This document shows, piece after piece, positions 55,048 to 63,940 of a stretch of DNA of 64,000 nt. Made by a program: the position numbers and the translations under genes. Source of the stretch: Palleniella intestinalis (GTDB lineage Bacteria; Bacteroidota; Bacteroidia; Bacteroidales; Bacteroidaceae); assembly GCF_013166595.1 (NCBI RefSeq), contig NZ_JABKKG010000005.1, positions 126,083-190,082 of the forward strand. The letters run 5' to 3'. Each line of letters begins with the position of its first letter. Position 1 is the first letter of the stretch. The notes beneath the pieces were generated by a model. The model did not search any database and had not been told where the DNA came from. It saw only the letters and a program-made list of their open reading frames with translations.

Positions 55048-55423
55048 ACTCTTGCTTGCTTTTTATTCCGCCACAAATATACGACTTTTTGCCGACATAG
55101 GCAAATTTGCATTCTCTTTTTTTGCGCCTTAACCTTATGAATTAACGTGAGTTCGACGAATTATCTATTATCCGACGAAACAAAAAAATGCTATCCAAAG
55201 AAGCGTAAAACGGTGCTTTGTTATCGGAAATATGTCGGCTGAACAGATACATATACCAACGACTTATGTTAAAAATGTCAACGACTTATGTTAAAAGCGG
55301 CGAAAAATCTTTACAAACGAAAGCAATGGGTTTTCTAATCATTTTTGTTCAAAAACTGTGAAAACACGTCTTTTTAAGGGAAAAATGTTGCTTTCCTGAC
55401 CCATTCCTATTGAAACATAAAGC
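55048..55423. other. Intergenic region upstream of the AAA/nuclease gene
   Basis: No gene seen. ACGACTTATGTTAAAAA occurs twice in tandem (about 55260 and 55280), a short direct repeat. Confidence 0.4.
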
Positions 55424-55530
55424 AAAAGCTATCACTTTACCCTGCAAAAGCTATTGAAAAGTATTGCCATTCGATAGCTTTTGCAGGGTAAAGTGATAGC
55501 TTTTGCCATGTAAAGTGTCACCTTTTGCAG
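55424..55530. repeat. 22-nt-period array, variant with 31-bp perfect inverted repeat
   Basis: Arms 55424-55454 (AAAAGCTATCACTTTACCC…) and 55474-55504 are perfect reverse complements over 31 bp. Units at 55424 and 55446 keep the 22-nt period; the core here is AAAAGCTAT rather than AAAGGTAAC. Further diverged units continue to about 55530. Confidence 0.75.
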
Positions 55531-55701
55531 TCAGAAAGGGCAACAATCAGCATACGAAGAAAACTATCACATTGATTATCAACACACTACAAAAACCATA
55601 AAATCCACGCGATATTTCGGTTTTCCATGTGTGATTTTAGTTTTATGCGACTATTTATGTTAAAAAAGGTGTGAGTTGTCTAATCCCCACTTGCCTCTAC
55701 C

Positions 55702-57891
55702 CTACTCATGCTTCATCACACCGGCGTCAGTCTTCCGTGGTCGGAGGATGCGCTCTGCCTCAGCAAATTTCCTGCCACGGGACAGACTGACATTCAACTG
55801 CAAGGTGAGTTTGTTGCCCATATCGCCGCTGAACACACGGAGATTCCTATGGAGATTGCGGTTCAGAAGCTCTATGTCGTTCACCACAACATCCTTGCGA
55901 AACGGGTTCTGCCAATGGAGTGCAAGGTTGAAAATACGGTTGAAACGGTAGGAAGCGGACAGGGATGTCGTGGTGCAGCCCTTTGATTTCGTCTCTCCTT
56001 CAAGGAAACTCCAGCCGTTTCCGGCAAAGGCGGAAAGTGTAAGCCTGCCAAGATAAGCATTCACCTGCGCACTGTACATCAGCGAAGTGTAGGTATGCGT
56101 GTAGTCATCCCCGAAGTTCCAGCAGCGTGACACTGTCCCGTAAAGCGACACATCGAGCTTTTCGGCAATGAGATGCAGGGTGGTATTGTCACCGATAAGC
56201 ATCATACGGATAGAACCTTGGTTACGCCTTGTGAACAGAAACTGTGTCGTGCCGTCATCAAGAGTGTTACGGGTGATGTCCTGCATAATGGTGTTTTTCC
56301 TGTAATAAAGGTACATGCCGTAGAGCTGCGACTCCACTTTCTTGCCGGCAAACGACAGCATAAGGTTGTGCTCATTACGGTTGTCGGGCTTCAAAGCGGG
56401 ATTGCCGACGGTCATTTCCTTTATCACGCCCGACGGCAAAGGCACTGTTTCGTCGGTTGTCACCACATCGTTCAGGAACATGTTCCTCGGTGCGTGGATA
56501 GACAATTCATAATTGTAACGCACGAAAAAGGCAGGCGAGAACCTGTAACTCAGCATCACGACAGGGCGAGGCAGCGTGTAGCGGAACGACTCGTCGCCCT
56601 GAGTGTAGCGCTTTTGTGCCAGTCCCATGCCGGCTTTCCAACCAAGTTTGCCTAACGAACCGCGCAACTGTGCATAGCCATAAACCTCCGATTGGCGCAT
56701 CAGGGGCGAGTTGTCGACATTGCCGGAGTAATCGTTGCTGATACGGTCACGGCTGTATTGCAGCCCAGCCGACAGTGTGAAAGGCTTCAAACGGTTCTCA
56801 TAGAGCACCTCACCGCTCACGGAACGCATCTTTCCTCGCACACTGTAAGCATATTCTTCGACATCTTCGCGCCGATAATCATAACGGCTGCCGACATACG
56901 CCGCATTGGCATTGACGGTCAATGTCTGCTTGTGCGGAAGGTTGACATTGAAGTACACATCCAACTGTGGTGACTCATCACGGTCACGAACATTGGTGAC
57001 AACATTGTCAACGCCCACCGGTGTCGTCATTTCCCTAATGCGCTTTGCCTTTGGAGCGTGGGCGAACGCACCGGAGAGAGTCACATTAAACTGGTATTTT
57101 CCTTCATCTGCAAGACTGTATCTGAGTCGCATCGTGCCGTCAATGCCTTTGTCAGGATTGGAAAGGTCTTTGGCAAAGGCAGTGTACTCAGTACCGTCAG
57201 CAAGCGTGTAGGTCGTTGTTTTCTCCACTATCGCACCATCGCTGTAACGCAATCCGCAACCGTAATCCAAGGAAATCTCACTCTTTCCACGGTTGAAGCG
57301 TGCGAAAACGTTCTGCGAACCACGCAGGCAGGTCAGCGATTGCGTGAGTTCTCCGCCGATTGCATATCCGCTTGTCGGTCGCACAACATTAATGTTTATG
57401 ACATAAGCGACATCCTTGCCGTAGCGCAATCCCGGCTCGCGGATGAAGTCAACAGACTTGACTGTCGCCATTTCCAGAGCCAAAAGGTCCTGGGAGGTGG
57501 CGACAATGTCGTTGATGCGTATCTGCACACTGCCGAGAATGTCAGGGGACTTTATTTCTTTTGTCACCTCATCGACAGAGATTCCCGGCAAGGCGAGGGT
57601 TTTAAGGAGGGAATAACCTGTGGCGGAAGCCTCCAACTGCCTGCGTGTTGGGAAGATTCGCTGACCGTTTTCGGTGTTCACGACCCTGTGCCCCTGCACC
57701 GTCACCTCCCCTATTTCTATCGGTTCTTTTACGGAAACGGTGTCGGAAGGTTCCTGTGCCGATAACGGTTCGGACATAAAAACAAAGCATAACAACACTA
57801 CTCCCGCCATGCTTCGCCAGCAGGAAAACGCTTGCCGGAATGCCAATGTGGCAAGCGCAGGATTAATAAAGTCAAATAAATAAAAGCCCAT
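55702..57891 (-). CDS. Outer-membrane beta-barrel protein (TonB-receptor-like, OMP_b-brl_3 type)
   Basis: A 729-residue protein. The signal peptide may start at the internal ATG at 57810 (MAGVVLLCFVFMSEPLSAQ), which is a better signal than the N-terminus at 57891. It has an EIGEVTVQGHRVVNTENGQRIF segment, a reduced plug (SVQIRINDIVATSQDLLAL) and a long barrel with alternating aromatic strands. It lacks a carboxypeptidase-like N-terminal domain. Proteins of this type are often next to a membrane-bound winged-helix regulator, as here. The cargo is unknown; a role in biopolymer or metal sensing and transport is possible. Confidence 0.82.
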   Translation of the reverse strand: MGFYLFDFINPALATLAFRQAFSCWRSMAGVVLLCFVFMSEPLSAQEPSDTVSVKEPIEIGEVTVQGHRVVNTENGQRIFPTRRQLEASATGYSLLKTLALPGISVDEVTKEIKSPDILGSVQIRINDIVATSQDLLALEMATVKSVDFIREPGLRYGKDVAYVININVVRPTSGYAIGGELTQSLTCLRGSQNVFARFNRGKSEISLDYGCGLRYSDGAIVEKTTTYTLADGTEYTAFAKDLSNPDKGIDGTMRLRYSLADEGKYQFNVTLSGAFAHAPKAKRIREMTTPVGVDNVVTNVRDRDESPQLDVYFNVNLPHKQTLTVNANAAYVGSRYDYRREDVEEYAYSVRGKMRSVSGEVLYENRLKPFTLSAGLQYSRDRISNDYSGNVDNSPLMRQSEVYGYAQLRGSLGKLGWKAGMGLAQKRYTQGDESFRYTLPRPVVMLSYRFSPAFFVRYNYELSIHAPRNMFLNDVVTTDETVPLPSGVIKEMTVGNPALKPDNRNEHNLMLSFAGKKVESQLYGMYLYYRKNTIMQDITRNTLDDGTTQFLFTRRNQGSIRMMLIGDNTTLHLIAEKLDVSLYGTVSRCWNFGDDYTHTYTSLMYSAQVNAYLGRLTLSAFAGNGWSFLEGETKSKGCTTTSLSASYRFNRIFNLALHWQNPFRKDVVVNDIELLNRNLHRNLRVFSGDMGNKLTLQLNVSLSRGRKFAEAERILRPRKTDAGVMKHE

Positions 57892-57936
57892 ATCTTTGCA
57901 TTTGTAATTTGTTTGCAGTGCAAAGGTATGGGCTTT
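57883..57936. promoter_or_regulatory. Inverted repeat carrying two facing -7 elements at the barrel gene start
   Basis: Arms 57883-57901 and 57918-57936 pair at 17 of 19 positions. The right arm contains TACCTTTG on the minus strand (57928-57921), a fit promoter for the barrel gene; the left arm contains TATCTTTG on the plus strand. The upstream ATG (57891) lies inside the left arm. Confidence 0.5.
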
Positions 57937-58010
57937 TCATGTTTTATGTGTGGAAAACTGTCTGACATTTGCCTGACATTATTCCTGACAAAAAGCTAAC
58001 AACCTGTCTT

Positions 58011-58739
58011 TCAGTCATAAGAAGACTTATCTTTCAGCACATAGGCACGCCCTCTGTCCGACTCTATGTGCAGGTTTCCGTACTGTTCTATGATAGGTTT
58101 TATCCTTCGGACAAGCGTATAGAGCGTGTCACTCGCATCCGGTTTCTTTGGCCAAAGGTCAGCGCAAATCTGCTCTTTCGGCAGTCGGTGGGCATCGGAA
58201 AGTAAGAACATTTCCATCAGACGGTGCTGCATAGGTGTGAAGCGAATCTCCTCTTTCTCCGCAGTATAGAAGCGTTTGCGTGTCAAATCGTATGACAAAC
58301 CTCCAAAGCAGACCACATCCTCCGCCGCATTTGCTGTCACTAAAGGATGCCGTCGGCGATGCCACAGCACCCCAACCGTCCACACTGCCGTCAGCAACAG
58401 CAGCACTGCCGTCATTCTTTGGTCAGACATCCGCAGCACGGTGAGGAACGGACAGCAGGCGTCCGCTTCAAGAACGGTGGCGTGACGGTCACCTATCCTG
58501 ACCATTCTCACAGAGATTGCCGCCGTGTCCCTTATCTCCGCAATGGCGATATTGCTGCGGTAAGCATGGATTGTGTCGGGAGTTATGACATCGCTCTGCT
58601 GCTGTTTTAACGCTACGGCAAGTGCCCTGTCCGCCTCATGTTGCAGGCACGCGCTCTGATTCTCATAGCTGCAATAGCTTGAGAACAGCGCACTGAGAAG
58701 CAGAACAAGGAATACTGTTATTGAAAGGTATGGTTTCAT
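58011..58739 (-). CDS. Membrane-anchored OmpR-type winged-helix regulator
   Basis: A 242-residue protein with membrane helix 1 (about 5-23), a periplasmic segment of about 85 residues with paired cysteines (ADACCPF), membrane helix 2 (about 108-127; TAVLLLLTAVWTVGVLWH), and a C-terminal Trans_reg_C domain (about 145-238; RFTPMQHRLMEMFLLSDAHRL, DTLYTLVRRIKPIIEQYG, RGRAYVLK). No receiver or kinase. The DNA-binding domain is at the C-terminus, opposite to ToxR/CadC. It sits 46 bp after the SH3 protein gene and 119 bp before the barrel gene, which it may control in response to a periplasmic cue. Confidence 0.88.
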   Translation of the reverse strand: MKPYLSITVFLVLLLSALFSSYCSYENQSACLQHEADRALAVALKQQQSDVITPDTIHAYRSNIAIAEIRDTAAISVRMVRIGDRHATVLEADACCPFLTVLRMSDQRMTAVLLLLTAVWTVGVLWHRRRHPLVTANAAEDVVCFGGLSYDLTRKRFYTAEKEEIRFTPMQHRLMEMFLLSDAHRLPKEQICADLWPKKPDASDTLYTLVRRIKPIIEQYGNLHIESDRGRAYVLKDKSSYD

Positions 58740-58785
58740 TATATGTTAGTTTTGGTTTATCGGTTCTATACTCTTGTTCTTTTCC

Positions 58786-60060
58786 TCACTGCCCAACAGG
58801 GCTCCATCGCATCAAGTCCTCACGGACATAACCCACACGGTCACCATAGCCAAGCTTATACCAGCCTTTCTCAAAGCCAAGGCATGGGTAGGAATCCGGC
58901 ACATAGCCTTCCTCAGACTCTATCGTCCCAAGTTTCGGACTCGCTGTTGACGGTCGTTGACGGACATTGATTGTACCAAAGTCTCTTGCGAAAAGGAAAC
59001 CGTTGCCTTTTTCTGCCGAGAAATTGACAACACGTGCGCCGGCTTTCGGCACAAGACCATAGTCCTGAACCGCCACAAGATAGTTATCGCCGCTTTCTCC
59101 AATGTAACGGCTGACAGAACCGTTTCCCCAGATAACGACATCAGCGGATGTCGCCCAACGTTCGTCAGGCGTAAGCAAATCGGCGGAAACGATACTCATT
59201 TCTGCCGTCGGACGGAAGTTTTTAGAATGCCATTCAAGTGTCGCGCCACCGGCAAGGTTGGCGAAAAGGTAATGTCCTTGGTATTTCATGGAAACGGGAA
59301 TGACAAACCCTTTGCCTTCGGTGATTACAAACGGGGCATCCCTGAACATTGAATCGGCAAGGCACAGGTCAACAGGAGCATCGGATTTCAGCCTCAACGT
59401 GAAGTCGTCCACCTGTCCGTTAGCCCACCGCGTGGCAGGAGTGAGCCGGTAAGGTATCTCGAAGCTGCATGCGACATTGTAGCTCATGCGGTAACGGTAA
59501 GTATGGTGCACGATGTTCTTCCCGGGAAGAAAGCGAGCAGGGAAATAGTAAGCGTAGGCGAAAGATGTGAGACTGTCAAGTTCAGGATTATAGACAGCAT
59601 CCTCATAAGGCAGGATACTGTCCGCAACCTCCCCATATCCCTTCCATTTCGCAGCATCAAGCGGAGTGAAATCGGTGGTGTGCACACCATCAACCCAGCC
59701 TGTTGCAACAATGCCGTTTGTATGCTCCGACCGTTCACCGTTCATCATCACCGTGAAATCATGTATGAACGGATGCCCACCTTCACGCCTCAGCGGCTCC
59801 ATTGTGTTATATGGCGAGGAAGCCTCAAATGCCATTGTCACGGTCTTTTCTTCTCCATTGTTTAAGAACTCGTAAAAGACATCGACACGCGCAAAGCTGT
59901 CCTTACCGACAGTGATTGTGAGAATCTCCTTTGACACGGCAACATCGGTTTCCTTCACAGGCACAAGGAAATTCCCACTTGTGAAGTAAACACCATCGTT
60001 GGCATATCCGCGAGCTATCGCCAAAGCGACAAACAACGCTGTAATCATCAGCCTTTTCAT
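58786..60060 (-). CDS. Secreted protein with C-terminal bacterial SH3 domain
   Basis: The start at 60060 is chosen for its RBS (AAGGAG, 5 nt before ATG) and signal peptide (MKRLMITALFVALAIARGYA); 424 residues. The N-terminal and central parts are beta-rich (VYFTSGNFLVPVKETDVAVSKE; FARVDVFYEFLNNGEEKTVTMAFE), like DUF4424-type periplasmic proteins. The last about 75 residues form an SH3-like module (GTINVRQRPSTASPKLG … WYKLGYGDRVGYV), which in other proteins binds peptidoglycan. Probable first gene of the group that includes the membrane regulator and barrel. Function unknown. Confidence 0.8.
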   Translation of the reverse strand: MKRLMITALFVALAIARGYANDGVYFTSGNFLVPVKETDVAVSKEILTITVGKDSFARVDVFYEFLNNGEEKTVTMAFEASSPYNTMEPLRREGGHPFIHDFTVMMNGERSEHTNGIVATGWVDGVHTTDFTPLDAAKWKGYGEVADSILPYEDAVYNPELDSLTSFAYAYYFPARFLPGKNIVHHTYRYRMSYNVACSFEIPYRLTPATRWANGQVDDFTLRLKSDAPVDLCLADSMFRDAPFVITEGKGFVIPVSMKYQGHYLFANLAGGATLEWHSKNFRPTAEMSIVSADLLTPDERWATSADVVIWGNGSVSRYIGESGDNYLVAVQDYGLVPKAGARVVNFSAEKGNGFLFARDFGTINVRQRPSTASPKLGTIESEEGYVPDSYPCLGFEKGWYKLGYGDRVGYVREDLMRWSPVGQ

Positions 60061-60181
60061 ACGCTCCTTATATTGATTTCCTATGCAAAGATACACAATT
60101 ATTCATAAAAAAGCCACCACCCTGCACAAAAAAATGATTTATCTGCGTTTGATAGTCTGCACTGAAATTTATCAAAGGCTA

Positions 60182-60466
60182 TTATTTTGCATTGTTCAGT
60201 TCTTTCCCAACCAATCTTACTCTTGCCTGAAGTTCTTCTGCCGATGGAAGCAGACTCATCTCATTCACAACATTTACATTATCATACGACGCCACTCCCA
60301 TCGGAGTATGGACTCCTCTGAATGCCCACCGCACATCTGTTTCGTCTTTATCACTGCATATCAACAGCCCTATTGTTGGATTGTCATCCGCACCTTTCAG
60401 CAATTCATCAACTGCGCTGACATAATAATTCAACTTGCCGGCATACTCCGGTTCAATTGCTTGCAT
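60182..60466 (-). pseudogene. C-terminal fragment of a DUF1016/YhcG-family nuclease gene
   Basis: The 94 residues match the C-terminal end of PDDEXK nucleases of the DUF1016 type: EPEYAGKLNYYVSAVDELLKG, DDNPTIGLLICSDKD, WAFRGVHTPMGVASY and LPSAEELQARV. The fragment starts just after the place where the catalytic VIELK motif should be. The matching N-terminal half ends at 63065, on the same strand and in the right order, about 2.6 kb away. The two look like halves of one interrupted gene. By itself this piece lacks a start domain and active site. Confidence 0.85.
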
Positions 60467-60874
60467 AAATTGTCATAATCTGCATGAGAGACTGTTGGGT
60501 CTCACAGATTTACCAGATTTTTAACAACAAATTGAAAAGATTACACAGATTCTCACGGGGGTGTTTGGCAAAGAATTTGCACGAAAAACAAATCCGCAAA
60601 TTACAGAACTCAAAGAAAAAAAGAATCCGTGCCATCTGCGTAATCTACGTCACCGTTATTTACAAGTGTAAAGAGCCTCCAACAACAATTTCAGCAAGAA
60701 CATATCTTTTTCTCATACTCCTCATGGCTGAAAAGATGCATAGAGAATAAATAAACGTATCAGGCTGGGCATTCCAAAGAGTACAGACACCAGCACCATA
60801 TCAGACAAAAGAATAGCAATGATACAGCACAAAATCAACCGAAGGTAAAGGAAAACTGAAATTTTCTACATCGG
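60467..60874. other. Intergenic region left of the ATPase-TOPRIM pair
   Basis: No gene seen. It contains repeated CACAGATT motifs (TCACAGATTTACCAGATTTT, TACACAGATTCTCACGG) of a kind scattered in this phylum. The left end (60464-60487, CATAAATTGTCATAATC…TGCATGA) resembles an inverted copy of 63043-63074. Confidence 0.4.
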
Positions 60875-60908
60875 TTGTAGAGTTTTTCAAATATTTTGTG
60901 TAACTTTG
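60875..60908 (+). promoter_or_regulatory. Promoter of the ATPase-TOPRIM operon
   Basis: TTG at 60875-60877, a 23-nt spacer and TAACTTTG at 60901-60908; the spacer is a little long. A small hairpin CTACA-TCGGT-TGTAG overlaps the -33 region. The leader to the ATG at 61001 is about 85 nt. Confidence 0.5.
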
Positions 60909-61000
60909 CAAACGAAATTACACTTGCGGGTTGGCTCTTTATTGGATAATCGTTCCACTAAATAGTAAAGTACTGATGAATCGATCAAATTTTAATAGCG

Positions 61001-62107
61001 ATGAGAATCAAAAGTGTCACATATATTGACCATCTAACAGGGTGGAATATCAAAAATCTAAGTCTTAATTATCTGACCCTTTTGGTTGGAGCGTCAGGAG
61101 TGGGTAAAACAAAAATCCTGCGCGCCATTCTAAATATATCAGGCATCGCAAGAGGTGAATCTTATAATGGAGTGGAATGGAGTATTTCGTGTGAGCATGA
61201 TTCTGTCAACTATGTTTGGAGCGGACAGTTTGATTCAATTGCTGAGGATGATGTCAACTTTTTCGAGAAAGGCGATAACGGTTACAAGATTTTAAGAGAA
61301 TCTCTCATTTGCAATTCTAAAACCGTCATCGCAAGAAATGCAGACAAATTGTTTTTTCAAGGAGAAGAAACCGTAAAACTTGATGTCACTCAAAGTGCTA
61401 TTGTATTGCTCAAAGAGGAATCAGCTATCAAACCTATCGCATCGGCATTTATGCAGATTTACAAGCTGGAAAATGCAAATGTAGGCATCAGGGTATCTCC
61501 ATATGTCAGCCAAAAACGTGAACAGCTAAAGGATATTATAGCGATACATGATAGCAGAGTCCTCTTGCCTGTTGAGAAATTATTTGTGCTTCATAAGAAT
61601 GGTTTCCATCAATTTCAGGAAATCAAACGCATCTTTATGGATATTTTCCCCCTTGTTGAGGATATAGATTTCACAAAGGAACGGTTCTTCGATGGAACCG
61701 TGATTCCACTCCTTAAGATAAAAGAGAAGGGTGTTTCTTCGTGGATTATGCAGGATGAGATTTCCACCGGTATGTTCCGTACCATCTCTCAGATCACCAT
61801 CCTTGTCCTTGCTCAGGATGGTGATGTTATCCTTATTGATGAGTTCGAAAATGGATTGGGGGTCAATTGTATTGACCAATTGGCCGAACAGATTATTGAT
61901 CCAGAGAAAAATGTGCAGATTATCTTGACCAGTCATCATCCTTACATTATAAATAATATTCCTTTCAAGCGTTGGAAGATTGTTACTCGCGAAAATAGTG
62001 ATGTCTGTGTGCAATCTGCTGCAGAACTCAAAATCGGAGAGCATTCCAAACACGAAGCGTTTATGCAGTTGATTCAGACCAAAGCATTTAAGACCGGCAG
62101 GAAATGA
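61001..62107 (+). CDS. ABC/SMC-like AAA ATPase of an ATPase-TOPRIM pair
   Basis: A 368-residue ATPase with the ABC-like layout of AAA_15/AAA_21 proteins: Walker A LVGASGVGKTKI (about 28-39), an insert with helical content, a signature-like DEISTGMFRTISQ, Walker B DVILIDEFENGLG and H-loop ILTSHHPYIINNI. No nuclease domain is fused. The stop overlaps the ATG of the next gene (ATGA), so the products are made together. In OLD, Gabija and PARIS systems an ATPase of this kind senses phage and controls a TOPRIM nuclease, and the same job is inferred here. It lies inside a disrupted DUF1016 gene. Confidence 0.9.
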   Translation: MRIKSVTYIDHLTGWNIKNLSLNYLTLLVGASGVGKTKILRAILNISGIARGESYNGVEWSISCEHDSVNYVWSGQFDSIAEDDVNFFEKGDNGYKILRESLICNSKTVIARNADKLFFQGEETVKLDVTQSAIVLLKEESAIKPIASAFMQIYKLENANVGIRVSPYVSQKREQLKDIIAIHDSRVLLPVEKLFVLHKNGFHQFQEIKRIFMDIFPLVEDIDFTKERFFDGTVIPLLKIKEKGVSSWIMQDEISTGMFRTISQITILVLAQDGDVILIDEFENGLGVNCIDQLAEQIIDPEKNVQIILTSHHPYIINNIPFKRWKIVTRENSDVCVQSAAELKIGEHSKHEAFMQLIQTKAFKTGRK

Positions 62108-62799
62108 ATGCATACATTATTGTTGAGGGGGACAAGACAGAACTTTCTGTTTACCCGGCTTGGATGTCGATTATTGCACCCAATATGCATCAGCTAGAAC
62201 ATGCTGAGGATTTGACGGATGATTCCTATTATCTCTTCTCTGGTCAAGGTCAGCCTAGTGTATTCCAACATGTAGCAGGTGCCATAAAGGATATAAATGC
62301 TATAAATGCTTCTGGCGTTCATAAATACGATTTTCTGCTTGTTTGTGTAGATACAGAGGATGAATCAAGGGAGTATATTGAGCAGCAGATTGACAAATAC
62401 AATCAGCAGGAAGGGGTGATGCTGACTGATGCACAACTTGTCATTTTCGAACAAAAGGTATGTATGGAAACATGGTTCATTGGTAATCGCAGGGTTTTTA
62501 AAACAAATCCTTCGGGAAATGTTATGGTTCAATATCTCCGCTACTACAATGCTAGGGTCAACAATCCCGAAGAGATGGGAGCATATGATGAGGAGCGATT
62601 CACCAAGGCGCAATTTCACCTCCGCTATCTCAAGGAGATGCTGAAAGAGCGAAATATCAAATATGAGAAGAGTGCTACCAGCGAAATTTGCAAAAAGTCA
62701 TACCTCGATGAAATTATCAAGCGATATGAAGAAACACACCACCTTCAGAGCTTTGGCTCATGGTATGAATTTGTCAAGAGCAAACTGGCTAAAATCTGA
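62104..62799 (+). CDS. TOPRIM-like putative nuclease partner
   Basis: A 231-residue protein starting AYIIVEGDKTELSVYPAW. Its first Glu matches the TOPRIM VEG motif and LLVCVDTEDE supplies the acidic DxD-like motif. A later KVCMETWFIGNRRVF segment recalls the C-[FIM]-E-[AT]-W block of RloB/DUF4276-type TOPRIM proteins. The C-terminal third is helical and basic (LKEMLKERNIKYEKS). It overlaps the ATPase gene by 4 nt. The role is inferred: metal-dependent nuclease effector held by the ATPase. It is shorter than AriB of PARIS and I cannot place it in a named family. Confidence 0.75.
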   Translation: MNAYIIVEGDKTELSVYPAWMSIIAPNMHQLEHAEDLTDDSYYLFSGQGQPSVFQHVAGAIKDINAINASGVHKYDFLLVCVDTEDESREYIEQQIDKYNQQEGVMLTDAQLVIFEQKVCMETWFIGNRRVFKTNPSGNVMVQYLRYYNARVNNPEEMGAYDEERFTKAQFHLRYLKEMLKERNIKYEKSATSEICKKSYLDEIIKRYEETHHLQSFGSWYEFVKSKLAKI

Positions 62800-62973
62800 T
62801 CATTAAAAGTGTTCTGTTCAAATAATTGCGTAACCTATTGTACAGTTCTATCAGATGAACGGAATTATTATGCCCAGTTTTGGAGATAGGACAGGGCAAA
62901 ATCTTGAATTTCATTAGACAATAAAACGATGACATGTTTTATTTTTAGAAGGAATATAAGTAATTATATGCTT

Positions 62974-63002
62974 ACATTGATGCTAGCATGTAAAATCAAT
63001 GT
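62974..63002. terminator. Hairpin after the ATPase-TOPRIM operon
   Basis: ACATTGAT / ATCAATGT stem (8 bp) around a 13-nt loop, 175 nt after the stop. No T-run follows. It may be a weak terminator or part of the insertion end. Confidence 0.35.
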
Positions 63003-63064
63003 TGCCTACCTTTCAATTTGTCCTCAAAAATAACGGTACACATCATGCAAATTAATTTTATGGA

Positions 63065-63940
63065 CTAACTTATGTGATAGAACAGCATGTCGATGCGACG
63101 AGAGCGTCCATTCACAACAAGTTCCTTCTGTCTTCCAACAAATGCGAACCCTGTACCGAGTTCAAGCAAGAAGCGAGTGATGTTCTGCTCAAGAGCAGAC
63201 TCCAACTGTTCTTCCTGATAATGTTCGGGAACTGTCACGAAACTGAAGTCATAGTTTTCCTTTGTTATTTCCTGTGCAAGCCTGCTTTGAGACTCCGACA
63301 GAAACTTTGGAGAGTTTGTGAGTGCCTTTCCTTGCTTTCCGTAAAGCCCTGCCTTCAATGAATTTGACAAAGCTTGGCGACTCCAACCACGCACGACGCA
63401 CTCTTTCAGATAAAAAACAGCCTCATCCAATGACTTGCATTTTGAGATGATTTCTATCTGATGCCGCCACGGAACTAACCCAAGCACTTTTGGGAAATCA
63501 CCATCTTCCAATTCTGTCCCAACTTGGGGCAGTCTCACAAACAATTCATTTTCAGCATTTCCCAATTCTGCCCCAAGCCGGGACAGTTTGTCTTTAGCTT
63601 CCAAAGTAGAAAAATACAAATACCATTGCTTCATCCTCCATACATTGCGACTGCTGAATCCCTTGTCATTCGGGAATGCCTCCTGCAAGTCAAAGCTCAG
63701 TTGCTCCACAACACCTGTACCCCAATGTTCCTCCGCCTTGCGAACTACCAAGTCGCGTCCTATGCTCCAATTAAACCGGAGTTTTTCTATATTGACTTTT
63801 ATCGCAGCCTTTATCTGTGCAGAGTAATACCGCCGCTTGATGTCAGAGAACCAAGCGACATAGTCACAGTCTATTTTGAAATCCTTGACTCTTGCAATAT
63901 ATGGTTTCATGGGAGCATCGTGATTCTTTTCCATATTCAA
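63065..63940 (-). pseudogene. N-terminal two-thirds of a DUF1016/YhcG-family nuclease gene (interrupted)
   Basis: The 291 residues hold the DUF1016 N-terminal DNA-binding-like domain (KVNIEKLRFNWSIGRDLVV, WGTGVVEQLSFDLQEAFP, FSSRNVWRMKQWYLYF, VPWRHQIEIISKC). The beginning of the nuclease domain follows (EQNITRFLLELGTGFAFVG, NGRSRRIDMLFYHI). The reading frame then stops after one more codon, before the VVIELK catalytic strand. The missing C-terminus is at 60182-60466. Only about 12-14 codons, including the active-site Glu and Lys, are absent between the two pieces. The product may be made but should lack nuclease activity. Intact family members occur near type I restriction systems and in defence islands. 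Confidence 0.85.

Noticed and set aside
54262..55140. 292-codon plus-strand open frame
   Set aside because: Antisense to the AAA/nuclease gene with clear Walker motifs.
60484..60750. 88-codon plus-strand frame before the ATPase gene
   Set aside because: Made largely of CACAGATT-type intergenic repeats; no RBS or homology recognised.
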